Shown piece after piece: positions 7,899 through 14,107 of a DNA stretch of 14,179 bases. How positions within the stretch are numbered: the first letter of the stretch is position 1; every line of letters begins with the position of its first letter. The stretch lies in assembly GCA_049585815.1 (NCBI GenBank), contig JBAVAR010000099.1, positions 1-14,179 on the forward strand, written 5' to 3'. The notes beneath the pieces are model-generated. The model had not been told where the DNA came from. It did no database searches and saw only the letters and a program-made list of their open reading frames with translations. A program made the position numbers and the translations under genes. This DNA comes from DATLSM01 sp049585815. GTDB taxonomy: Bacteria > Actinomycetota > Thermoleophilia > Solirubrobacterales > 70-9.

Positions 7899-9868
7899 CG
7901 GACCGCCACCACAAAGTGCCTCCTCACCCGGTTGCCGACCTTATCGACAGCACTGACGCGGACCGTGTAGCGGCCCGCGTGGGCATAGGTGTGGCGGAAG
8001 CTGGAGCCACCACGGGCCCGCGTGCCGTCGCCGAAACTGATCCGGGTTGAGCCGGTACGAAGGCCGGAATCGGGATCGCGAAGCCGCAGGGCGACAAAGC
8101 CGCGCGCCCGAATCACCCGCAGCGCGACGCTCGGAGGCAGGCCGTCGACCCGCAGCTTGTCTGTCGGGCTGAGCAGCTCCTCGCCAAGCCCGTCTGTCGC
8201 CAGCACCTGCACCCGCAGCACACCGTCGCCGAGCATGGCCGGGCGCAGCCGGTAGCGGAATCCGCTCAGACCGCGTTGCGCGATCCGACCGTCGATCACG
8301 ACTGCGTAACTGAGACCACCAACAGCGCTGGGGGCTGGTTGCCAGCGAAGCAGCGCCCGATCGGGTCGCACCCAGCCTTTCGGCGCCCCGACCGTGAAGG
8401 AGGCGGGAGGCGCGCTGACCCTCTCGGCGACGATCTCATAGTGCCCGGCTTCTCCCTGGCGAAAGCCGATCAGAGCATCTCCACCCCCTGAGCGGCCCAC
8501 CGAAAGCTCACCCACGGGACCGACGCTGGTGCCTGAAAGGAGCCCCGTCTGAGCGGCTCCAGAGGCAAATTCCTGGCGCACCGCGGCCACCGGCTGACCC
8601 TGGGTATCGAGAGCCGGGTAGGCGAGGACGCCGCCGCCTTCGGGGTCAAGCGCGGTGATGGTTTCAGCCCCGGGCTGGACCGGCGGACCGGGCGGAGTCG
8701 AGAGCGCCGTCAGCGCCCCGCTCGCATCGACGGAGACCTGGTGGACCTGCGAACCGGAAGCAAAGGCGAGGCGCAGCCCGCCCTGCTGTCCGCCCTTTTC
8801 GGTGGCCGAGACGCCCGGCGGCCCGAGCGCCCCGCCTCCCCGGTAGACCAGCGCAGGACCACTCAGGGAGGCGGCCTGGCCGGCGTAGTCAGGTGGTAGT
8901 GAGTTGAGAAAAAGGCGCGGGCCGGTCGATCCGGAGGCGGCGATTCGAAACGCCACCCGCGCCTGGCCAAGGGGGGTGAGCGCTAGCGCGAAGGCATCGG
9001 CGTCGCCGGTCACCTGCGCCCCTTCCCAGCTCGATGGACTGACTTCAAGCACCGGACCCGGGGTGGTACCGAAGATCCGCCGTATCCAGATGCGCGCGGT
9101 GCCGGTCTGGTCGGGCTCCTGCCAAACGACAACGGCGTTGCCATCGGTCCCGGCTCCCGCCTGGGGGCCGTTGGTCTCACTCGGGGGGCGCATCGAGGCT
9201 TCGGGGTTGCGATTGATCGCGCCAAGTCGCGACCAGCGCTCCCCCACCAGACGTGCGACCCGGATGTCCGCCATCACGTCGCCGGGCCTCAGCTGCACCG
9301 CGGTGGAGAACCCGTTCTGGTTGAAGTTGTAGGTGATCACCCGGTAGGCAACGATCGCCTGGCCGGGCGCGGTCCCCGAGAGTGAGGGGTCCACCCCGAT
9401 CCCTTCGCCGACGTTGGGATCGACCAGCAGCGAGGGGCCAAAACCTGTGGCGCCGGCGCCGATGCTCGCCGAGTAGAGACCTCGCTGGATCTGGCCGTGC
9501 ACGGTTGCCACCTCGGTCACCCAGACGACGAGCAGTTCGCCGCCTGGACCCGCCGCGATCCGGGGCTGGCTCGCTTCGTAGGGCTGATCCCAGTCGACCC
9601 GGACAGGAGCGCTCCAACCTCCATCGCCATAGCGACTGGCGAAGACGTGCGGTATCCCTTCGACGGCTTTTGTGTAGACAAGGCCGCCGGTCCCATCGGA
9701 GGCCATCGCCACACCGCCGAAATCGAGGATTTCCGATGACGGTCCGTCGACGGTGAGGGGAGGGGTGATCAGCGCCTGAGCTGGGGCTGGCGCCATCGCG
9801 AAAGTCCCGGCGGCGGCGATCGCCGCCGCTGCGGCTAGCGACCGCGCCTGTGTGCGTGCCTTATGCAC
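7895..9868 (-). CDS. Secreted propeller-like protein with Fn3-like and PKD C-terminal domains
   Basis: A 657-residue protein starting at GTG 9868 with AGAAGG four bases upstream. The start sits inside the end of the preceding gene, giving a 34-base overlap in another frame. No other start precedes the signal peptide. Residues 1-32 are the signal peptide (alanine-rich LAAAAAIAAAGTFAMA, cleavage near AQA). Residues about 40-480 consist of repeated beta strands of the type ELLVVWV, NAVVVWQEPD, ARVAFRI and DALIGFR, resembling a sialidase/BNR-like or generic propeller without Asp-box motifs. Residues about 485-575 look Fn3-like (ALLRWQPAPSAVGGLSYAVV). Residues 577-657 form an Ig/PKD module with the diagnostic FGDG (612-615) and HTYAHAGRYTVRVSAVDKVG (626-645). 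PKD modules mediate extracellular protein or polysaccharide contacts. It probably acts at the cell surface with its operon partners; the specific ligand is unknown. Confidence 0.88.
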   Translation of the reverse strand: MHKARTQARSLAAAAAIAAAGTFAMAPAPAQALITPPLTVDGPSSEILDFGGVAMASDGTGGLVYTKAVEGIPHVFASRYGDGGWSAPVRVDWDQPYEASQPRIAAGPGGELLVVWVTEVATVHGQIQRGLYSASIGAGATGFGPSLLVDPNVGEGIGVDPSLSGTAPGQAIVAYRVITYNFNQNGFSTAVQLRPGDVMADIRVARLVGERWSRLGAINRNPEASMRPPSETNGPQAGAGTDGNAVVVWQEPDQTGTARIWIRRIFGTTPGPVLEVSPSSWEGAQVTGDADAFALALTPLGQARVAFRIAASGSTGPRLFLNSLPPDYAGQAASLSGPALVYRGGGALGPPGVSATEKGGQQGGLRLAFASGSQVHQVSVDASGALTALSTPPGPPVQPGAETITALDPEGGGVLAYPALDTQGQPVAAVRQEFASGAAQTGLLSGTSVGPVGELSVGRSGGGDALIGFRQGEAGHYEIVAERVSAPPASFTVGAPKGWVRPDRALLRWQPAPSAVGGLSYAVVIDGRIAQRGLSGFRYRLRPAMLGDGVLRVQVLATDGLGEELLSPTDKLRVDGLPPSVALRVIRARGFVALRLRDPDSGLRTGSTRISFGDGTRARGGSSFRHTYAHAGRYTVRVSAVDKVGNRVRRHFVVAVR

Positions 9869-12591
9869 TTAGCCTTCTTTTTGCCCTTCAGCCTCTTGCA
9901 CTTCACGAGCGCTGACGTCTTCGGCTTCCGATGGTGGTGGTGCGGCAGTTTTTCCCCATTCGGTTCGCTCCCGGGCGGGGGACCGCCGCCAACCTCGGGT
10001 TCGATCGGAGCCACAGTGAGGATGTTGCCGAAGCTCGCTTTGACTTCTCGCGCTTGGCTCATCGTCACTTCGCATACCCCGGCGCCGCTGCAATCGCCGC
10101 TCCAGCCCTTGAATTCAGACGCCTTGGCGGGGATCGGGACCAAGGTGACAAGGGTGCCTTCTTCAAAACCCCGTTCGCAGATGGCGCCGCAGGCGATGCC
10201 GTCCGGAATGCTGGTGATGAGCCCGGCACCCGTCTCTGAGACCCTGAGCATGAATCTTGGCGTCGCAACCGGCAGGTATTCGGCGCTGAGCGACTTCGCT
10301 TCGCTCATCGTCACTTCGCAGGTCCCAGTGCCGGTGCAGGCGCCGCTCCAGCCCTTGAATTCGGAGTGTTCGGCGGCAGCCGGAACCAGGGTGACGATCA
10401 CGCCCCGCTCATATTCGGCTTCACAGCTCGCTCCGCAGTTGATCCCGCCTGGGGAGCTGGTCACTGTACCTTCGCCGGGGCCGGTGTCAGAGACGGAGAG
10501 CTTGAACCTGGGCTTGATCGCAAATTCGGCGCTGAGGGACCTCGCTTCGCTCATCGTCACTTCGCAGGTCCCAGTGCCGGTGCAGGCGCCGCTCCAGCCC
10601 TTGAATTCGGAGTGTTCGGCGGCGGTGGCGCTGAGCGTCAGGACGGTGCCGTGGCTGAATTGAGCTGCACATGTGGCGCCGCAGCTGATTCCGGTGGGCG
10701 AACTGGTGACCGTGCCCTCGCCTGTGCCGGTGTCGGAGACCGTGAGCTTGGGCTTGGCGGCGAATTCGGCGCTCACCGCCCTGACCTGGCTGATCGTCAC
10801 TTCGCAGGTCCCACTGCCTGTGCAGGCGCCGCTCCAGCCCTTGAATTCCGATCCTTCTGTCGGGGCGGGTGTAAGCGTGACAATCGTGCCTTCTTCGTAT
10901 TCTGCTTCGCAGCTCGCTCCGCAGGCGATACCTCCGGGGGCACTGGTTACGGTGCCTTCACCTGAGCCGGTGTCGCTGACGGTGAGCTTGAACTTGGGCT
11001 TCGACCCAATAACCGCTAAAGTCCGCTCCACATCTGGTGGACTTCCAAATGGCGCACCGCTCAGCTCGATCTTTAGCCGGATGGTAAATTGTCCGGACGC
11101 TATGTACTTATGAGTAACTGTTGCTTCGGCTTCCATCGCCGGTTCGGTACCAGATTCAGGCGTAGCTTCGACAGTTTTTTTTGTGCCGTCGCCGAATTCC
11201 CACGTTAATTCACGGCGGAACCCATTGAACAGTTCAGAGTTGGTGGCGCTAAAGGAAACCAGTTCGCCTTTTTCAACCGTCACATTTTCTTCTTCCTTGC
11301 CATTGATGCTAAATTTTGCGGTCGGAACGGCGCAGCCGCTGCCACCCGGGCCAAATGTCAGTATCCTGCCACCGTACGGTGGGTTGATTCCACCTTCTGG
11401 GGGTCCGTAGTCGAAGACCACGAGCTTTTCGCCAGTCGTTGCGATTCCAGCGTCGGGCGTTGTGATCGCGCACCGTTCTGTACCTCCGCCGTACAGTACC
11501 TTCGTAGCGTTACTGGCAAGCGCATAGCCCCGAACCAAGACGTCACCAGCTTCTGTGGATGTCGATGCTTCAATGCTTTCCTTCCAATAAAGGGTGTTGC
11601 CATCAGGAGACACTGCGAGCTCCGGCCCCCCAAGGAGCTGAGTGCCCGTTGCAGGACTGAGGAAGCCAGCGTACCAATCCTCCGCTTCTGCAGCGGCTGC
11701 AAAGCCGGGAACTTCTTGTACCTTGGATAGTTCTGGAGGTAGTTCCCAAGCCCTGGTAAATTGAGAGCCTTCCGCCATCGGTCCGCCCGTGACTGTGTAG
11801 GTCACCCCATTTGGACCCACCGCAATCGAAGTCGCGGCTAAATGGCCTCCGTCGGGTTTAAGAGTGTTGTTAGTGTCAACAAAGCGTGCGCCAACCACTC
11901 CCGCCGTGGTAATCCTCTGCACGACGGCATGGCCTTCACTGTTTTCCGCAAGAATCACGAGGTCACCATTTGAAGGATCAATCGCTATCGACTGCGGGTT
12001 ATACAGCGTTTCTCCCCCCGTTGGCAACGACAGGGCGGCTGGCCCGTCACTAGGTGGTACAAGCGTGGGTCCTTCTGGTTCAGTCGAATAGATAAGAATT
12101 CGACGTGCACCGAGGGTCGTTCCAAAGGTTTTGCATTCGCCAGCTGGTTTCGATACTCGACAGGATTCGATGAGATAGAGGAGATGCCTACTTGCGTCAA
12201 TGGCAATTCCGTGCAAACTTACGATCTTCGTTTCTTCAGGATTAGAAAATCGGGGGATCTCGACTGATGCTTCGTAAACACCGGTTTCGGAAAACTTCTG
12301 CAGTCGATAGTCCTTGAGATTTGCCGAAAGGTCACCGGCATAGATGCTGCCGTCGACGGGATCCACGCCGAACATTGCTGGGTCATAGAACTGGCCAGGT
12401 TCAGTACCTGGTGTTCCCCACGCTTCACCGATTTGACCAGAAATTCCCGCAGCGGCCGTCGCAGGAAGGACGAGGGCGGGAATCGAAAGAGCCGCGACGG
12501 TGAGGAAAAGCACTGCCAATCGGTCGTGAGACCAGCTTTTGACTCGGCTCGAGTAAGCAGCAAGCCGTTCCCGTCTTCCAATTTCAGGCAT
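9835..12591 (-). CDS. Secreted NHL-propeller / PKD / four InlB-type repeat protein with basic Cys-Lys tail
   Basis: First gene of the block, 918 residues from ATG 12591. This start is chosen over an in-frame TTG at 12615 because AAGGGG lies four bases before the ATG while the TTG has no ribosome site. A signal peptide follows a long basic leader (hydrophobic DRLAVLFLTVAALSIPALVL, cleavage near TAAA, about residue 48). NHL-like blades follow: FGVDPVDGSIYAGD (about 74-87), SIAIDPSNGDLVI (201-213), LAVSPDGNTLYW (325-336). A PKD module spans about 424-527 (WEFGDG, THKYIASGQFTIRL). Four InlB B-repeat-like units lie at 533-854, each with CGA-x-C and GWSGACTG-x-GTCEVT. The end is a proline/glycine linker, HHHH and a basic tail (KCKRLKGKKKAKCI) at 884-918. 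The N-terminal half is clearly lower in GC than the rest. Likely a surface adhesin or scaffold. Confidence 0.9.
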   Translation of the reverse strand: MPEIGRRERLAAYSSRVKSWSHDRLAVLFLTVAALSIPALVLPATAAAGISGQIGEAWGTPGTEPGQFYDPAMFGVDPVDGSIYAGDLSANLKDYRLQKFSETGVYEASVEIPRFSNPEETKIVSLHGIAIDASRHLLYLIESCRVSKPAGECKTFGTTLGARRILIYSTEPEGPTLVPPSDGPAALSLPTGGETLYNPQSIAIDPSNGDLVILAENSEGHAVVQRITTAGVVGARFVDTNNTLKPDGGHLAATSIAVGPNGVTYTVTGGPMAEGSQFTRAWELPPELSKVQEVPGFAAAAEAEDWYAGFLSPATGTQLLGGPELAVSPDGNTLYWKESIEASTSTEAGDVLVRGYALASNATKVLYGGGTERCAITTPDAGIATTGEKLVVFDYGPPEGGINPPYGGRILTFGPGGSGCAVPTAKFSINGKEEENVTVEKGELVSFSATNSELFNGFRRELTWEFGDGTKKTVEATPESGTEPAMEAEATVTHKYIASGQFTIRLKIELSGAPFGSPPDVERTLAVIGSKPKFKLTVSDTGSGEGTVTSAPGGIACGASCEAEYEEGTIVTLTPAPTEGSEFKGWSGACTGSGTCEVTISQVRAVSAEFAAKPKLTVSDTGTGEGTVTSSPTGISCGATCAAQFSHGTVLTLSATAAEHSEFKGWSGACTGTGTCEVTMSEARSLSAEFAIKPRFKLSVSDTGPGEGTVTSSPGGINCGASCEAEYERGVIVTLVPAAAEHSEFKGWSGACTGTGTCEVTMSEAKSLSAEYLPVATPRFMLRVSETGAGLITSIPDGIACGAICERGFEEGTLVTLVPIPAKASEFKGWSGDCSGAGVCEVTMSQAREVKASFGNILTVAPIEPEVGGGPPPGSEPNGEKLPHHHHRKPKTSALVKCKRLKGKKKAKCIRHAHRRGR
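10279..10377 (-). repeat. 99-bp near-identical direct repeat, copy 1 (unit 3 of the InlB-type array)
   Basis: Bases 10279-10377 match 10525-10623, offset by 246 bases, with only two mismatches that I can see near the left end. The remaining stretch of about 75 bases looks identical, while the flanking parts of the same repeat units differ widely. Synonymous positions are conserved too, so this is recent duplication or gene conversion rather than protein-level selection. Confidence 0.9.
10525..10623 (-). repeat. 99-bp near-identical direct repeat, copy 2 (unit 2 of the InlB-type array)
   Basis: Partner of the 10279-10377 copy. Both encode the block from SEFKGWSGACTGTGTCEVTM to the end of the unit. 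Units 1 and 4 encode similar amino acids with several different codons, so only units 2 and 3 have been homogenised. Confidence 0.9.
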
Positions 12592-12601
12592 ATTGCCCCT
12601 T
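12592..12601 (-). promoter_or_regulatory. Ribosome binding site deciding the ATG 12591 start
   Basis: The minus strand reads AAGGGG at 12601-12596, then CAAT, then ATG. An in-frame TTG eight codons upstream (12615) has no purine-rich element before it, so the ATG is preferred. Confidence 0.7.
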
Positions 12602-12728
12602 ATCCTGTCGAGCAAGGACTAAATAGTTGTGAAGATCGGGGGAAAGTTCTGAACTGGGAATCCCACTCTGAGCAAATTGCCGGGGCATCGGGCGCCGAGG
12701 TATCGTGTTAGAGCCGATTCGAGCCTGG
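12592..12728 (-). promoter_or_regulatory. Upstream region of the five-gene block (promoter expected, not resolved)
   Basis: This is the only non-coding space ahead of the block, and it is AT-richer than the genes downstream in the operon. Minus-strand candidates such as TTTGCT or TTCAGA, and TATTTA near 12623-12628, do not form a well-spaced -35/-10 pair. No operator palindrome or riboswitch was recognised. The operon promoter must lie here or enter from the adjacent mobile-element end. Confidence 0.35.
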
Positions 12729-12757
12729 TGTCAATGCCGGTTGAAAAGTGGACCACC
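12729..12757. mobile_element. Terminal end of an IS21-family remnant
   Basis: The sequence starts TGTCA and continues with GGTTGAAAAGTGGACCAC. This form (TGTCA tip, then a GTTGAAAA-TGGACCA block) is what I associate with the ends of IS21-family elements. It lies about 100 bases beyond the stop of the istB 3' fragment, which is where an IS21 right end belongs. The matching left end is not visible in the window, and I saw no target duplication. Confidence 0.55.
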
Positions 12758-12804
12758 CCAGCGGCCGGAGCGCTGGGGAGTGCGCTCTCCGAGGAAGGCT
12801 CGTC

Positions 12805-12853
12805 CTCCCGCCTGCGGAGCCGAGCCCGTAGGGCGAGGCGAAGCAGACGGGAG
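12805..12853. other. Imperfect 49-bp palindrome between the istB stop and the IS end
   Basis: CTCCCGCCTGC (12805-12815) pairs with GCAGACGGGAG (12843-12853) with one G-T-type mismatch. The interior GCC-GAG-CCC / GGG-CGA-GGC continues the stem around a short loop near 12829. It sits just downstream of the istB stop codon on the minus strand and could be a terminator-like hairpin, but there is no T-tract on either side. It could equally be a repeated extragenic palindrome. Confidence 0.45.
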
Positions 12854-12856
12854 TGC

Positions 12857-12940
12857 TCAGTCCCTTGGTGCCGGAGAGCCCAGGTCCTTGTCGCGCAGTC
12901 GGTAGCTGTCGCCTTTGAGGGCGATGATCTCGGAGTGATG
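12857..12940 (-). pseudogene. istB: IS21 helper ATPase IstB, C-terminal fragment
   Basis: The minus frame ending at TGA 12859-12857 reads HHSEIIALKGDSYRLRDKDL and then GSPAPRD. This matches the conserved C-terminus of IstB, the AAA+ ATPase that assists the IS21 transposase IstA. Only about 28 codons remain. Upstream of the first His the frame (ADLIDDE) no longer resembles IstB, because the DNA there is an oppositely oriented istB piece. Non-functional remnant. Family identity is confident from the SEIIALKGDSYRL motif. Confidence 0.72.
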
Positions 12941-12994
12941 CTCGTCGTCGATGAGGTCGGCTACATCCCCTTTGACCCCGAGGCGGCCAACCTG
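12938..12994 (+). pseudogene. istB: IS21 helper ATPase IstB, Walker B fragment in opposite orientation
   Basis: The plus frame reads MLVVDEVGYIPFDPEAANL, the highly conserved Walker B segment of IstB (VVDEVGYIPF followed by EAANL). In intact IstB the sequence continues with a phenylalanine-rich helix; here it stops abruptly after ANL and runs into LTGAPAF. It abuts and slightly overlaps the C-terminal fragment on the other strand, so this is an inversion or a separate insertion scar, not part of one gene. Confidence 0.7.
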
Positions 12995-12996
12995 AC

Positions 12997-13167
12997 GGGT
13001 GCTCCGGCGTTTCGCTCGACACGTCCGAGCGCCGCCGCCAGGTTGCCCCTGGAGAGAAACGTCTCCAAGAGATTTCCCGGTTCGGCGGCGGGGTGAGGCT
13101 CGACCTCGCCGGGCGCCGGGAAGCCGCTTCGCCCTTCGCGGGGAGCTTCGGGCTTCACCCTAGGCAT
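12997..13167 (-). pseudogene. Group II intron maturase, N-terminal fragment
   Basis: Starting at ATG 13167, the minus frame gives MPRVKPEAPREG..., then NLLETFLSRGNLAAALGRVE and RNAGAP. LLE-x-x-L-x-R-x-NL-x-x-AL-x-RV-x-RN-x-GAPG is the characteristic start of group II intron-encoded reverse transcriptases, normally followed by VDGMT. Here it breaks at GAPV near 12997, exactly where the plus-strand istB scrap ends. About 57 codons remain. On the minus strand it lies downstream of the 3' end of another intron copy, so it is not the missing N-terminus of the RT at 13368-14048 in its present position. Confidence 0.65.
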
Positions 13168-13291
13168 CCATTGCGCGAAGGCCCCACCGAGGCGGGGTTG
13201 GCTGCTGTGGCCTCCGCGAGCATGGGCATACGTTGCCTCGGCTTCGCGTTCGGCCCTTCATGGCAGATGATCCCGCCGCTGTCGGGTCGGG

Positions 13292-13322
13292 GGAGGCCGC
13301 AGACCCACGGTCCGCTACCTCC
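13292..13322 (-). ncRNA. Group II intron domain VI hairpin (candidate)
   Basis: Just 3' of domain V on the minus strand, GGAGG (13322-13318) pairs with CCTCC (13296-13292). Inside it, GCGGACC and GGTCTGC form a seven-base-pair stem around a GTG loop, leaving a TA/GG internal loop with an unpaired A that could be the branch point. The intron 3' end would fall within a few bases beyond it, near GAC at 13288-13286 or 13283-13281. The exact splice point is not determined. Confidence 0.55.
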
Positions 13323-13334
13323 GCCCGCCCTTCC

Positions 13335-13367
13335 GAACCGCTCGTGCGGTTTTCCCGCAAGCGGCTC
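13335..13367 (-). ncRNA. Group II intron domain V catalytic hairpin
   Basis: The minus strand starts GAGCCGCT and ends AGCGGTTC, which pair over eight base pairs including the A-G-C catalytic triad region. A two-base CG bulge and an upper stem TGCGG/CCGCA follow, capped by GAAAA. This is the standard domain V architecture, but 33 nt long instead of the usual 34, because the loop is a pentaloop over a five-pair stem. The RT stop codon TGA abuts the first G of domain V, a normal arrangement for these introns. Confidence 0.82.
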
Positions 13368-14048
13368 TCACCGGGCATAGCCCCTCCGGCGGTAGTGGTC
13401 CTCCATGCTCGGAATCAGCTGCAGGAGGTTGACCAGTCCCAGCTCCCCGTAGAGCCGCCGCTCCGGCAGGTGACGCCATCCGGCGTTCCGCCAGCGCTTG
13501 TGTTGGTGGCTCCAGACGCGCATCACGATCCAGCGGTTGAGGCGATTGAACTGTCGGCGCACGTGGGCGCGCCGGTAGTAGTTGCCCCAGCCACGGATGA
13601 TCGGGTTGAGCTCGTCCAGCACCCCTTCGAGGTCTTTGGGGTTGCGCCGGTTGGTGGCCGTGCGCACCTTGTCCTTGAAGCGGCGGACCGAGCGGTCGGT
13701 TGGGATCGCGTAAAGGCTCGGACCTCCGGCCTTGTGGCTAAGTCCCTTCCCACGCCCGATCCGATAGCCCAGGAACTCAAAACCCCGGGCTATGTGAACG
13801 ATCCGCGTCTTTTCGGTGTTGAGCCGGAGACCCAACTCGTCCTCCAGCACTGCGCGGGCGCTCGCCAGCGCCCGCTTCGCTTCCGTCTGGGAGCGGCAGA
13901 CGATCACCCAATCGTCGGCGTACCGCGTCAACGCAAATCCCGCCTGCGCCATCCTCTCGTCGAAGACGTGCAGGTAGATGTTGCTGAGCAGGGGTGATGC
14001 CACCCCGCCCTGCGGCGTGCCGGCTACCGCGCTCTCGTAGGTGCCGTC
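13368..14048 (-). pseudogene. ltrA: Group II intron reverse transcriptase/maturase, 5'-truncated
   Basis: On the minus strand the family-like sequence starts at DGTYESAVAGTPQGG and ends at TGA 13370-13368, about 226 residues. It carries RT motif 4 (GTPQGGVASPLLSNIYL), the YADD catalytic box (ALTRYADDWVIV), motif 6 (LRLNTEKTRI), motif 7 (FEFLGYRIG) and the maturase X domain (NPIIRGWGNYYRRA). Intact intron-encoded proteins are usually 400 or more residues, so the RT0-RT3 region is missing. An open frame extends back to ATG 14150, but its first 34 codons encode unrelated sequence containing the tandem TGGGGCCAA repeat, so it is a fusion at an IS junction. No HNH endonuclease domain follows. Probably inactive. 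Confidence 0.88.
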
Positions 14049-14067
14049 CCGCAGTGGGAACGGCGCT

Positions 14068-14107
14068 CTGACTTGGCCCCACCGCGGCGGTCTCATTTGG
14101 CCCCACC
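14068..14107. mobile_element. Tandem terminal-type repeat, possible second IS21-like end
   Basis: CTGACTTGGCCCCACC (14068-14083) and CTCATTTGGCCCCACC (14092-14107) are two copies of one motif spaced 24 bases apart. IS21-family ends typically contain several such spaced internal repeats for IstA binding. The pair sits exactly where the group II RT loses homology, which suggests insertion of, or recombination with, an element extending right beyond the window. It differs from the end at 12729, so it belongs to another element. No TGTCA-type tip is obvious. Confidence 0.4.

Larger units (their letters stand above)
10030..10995 (-). repeat. Four tandem InlB-type (Flg_new_2-like) repeats, about 80 codons each
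   Basis: Within the first gene, units lie at about 10995-10756, 10755-10516, 10515-10276 and 10263-10030. Each reads as a pair of beta strands ending in VTLxPxxxxxSEFKGWSG, then a Cys pair (xCTGxGTCEVTxS) and a final AEF/AEY/ASF. This pattern matches the divergent InlB B-repeat family of bacterial surface proteins. Two Cys pairs per unit suggest disulfides in the secreted protein. The fourth unit is the most diverged: the Thr and Val of GTVTS are lost and it reads GLITS. Confidence 0.9.

Noticed and set aside
10030..10995. CRISPR-like array suggested by regular repeats
   Set aside because: The repeats are about 240 bases, in frame, and encode a known type of protein repeat; there are no short repeats with unique spacers.
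12591..12615. TTG start at 12615 for the first gene
   Set aside because: It has no ribosome binding site, while ATG 12591 has AAGGGG at good spacing and gives a more typical signal peptide.
12700..12732. tRNA-like ATTCGAGCC segment as a possible attachment site
   Set aside because: Flanking bases do not form a T-stem and no acceptor or anticodon arm could be drawn around it.
13233..13997. 254-codon plus-strand ORF in the intron region
   Set aside because: Antisense shadow of the RT/maturase, whose minus-strand motifs are unambiguous.
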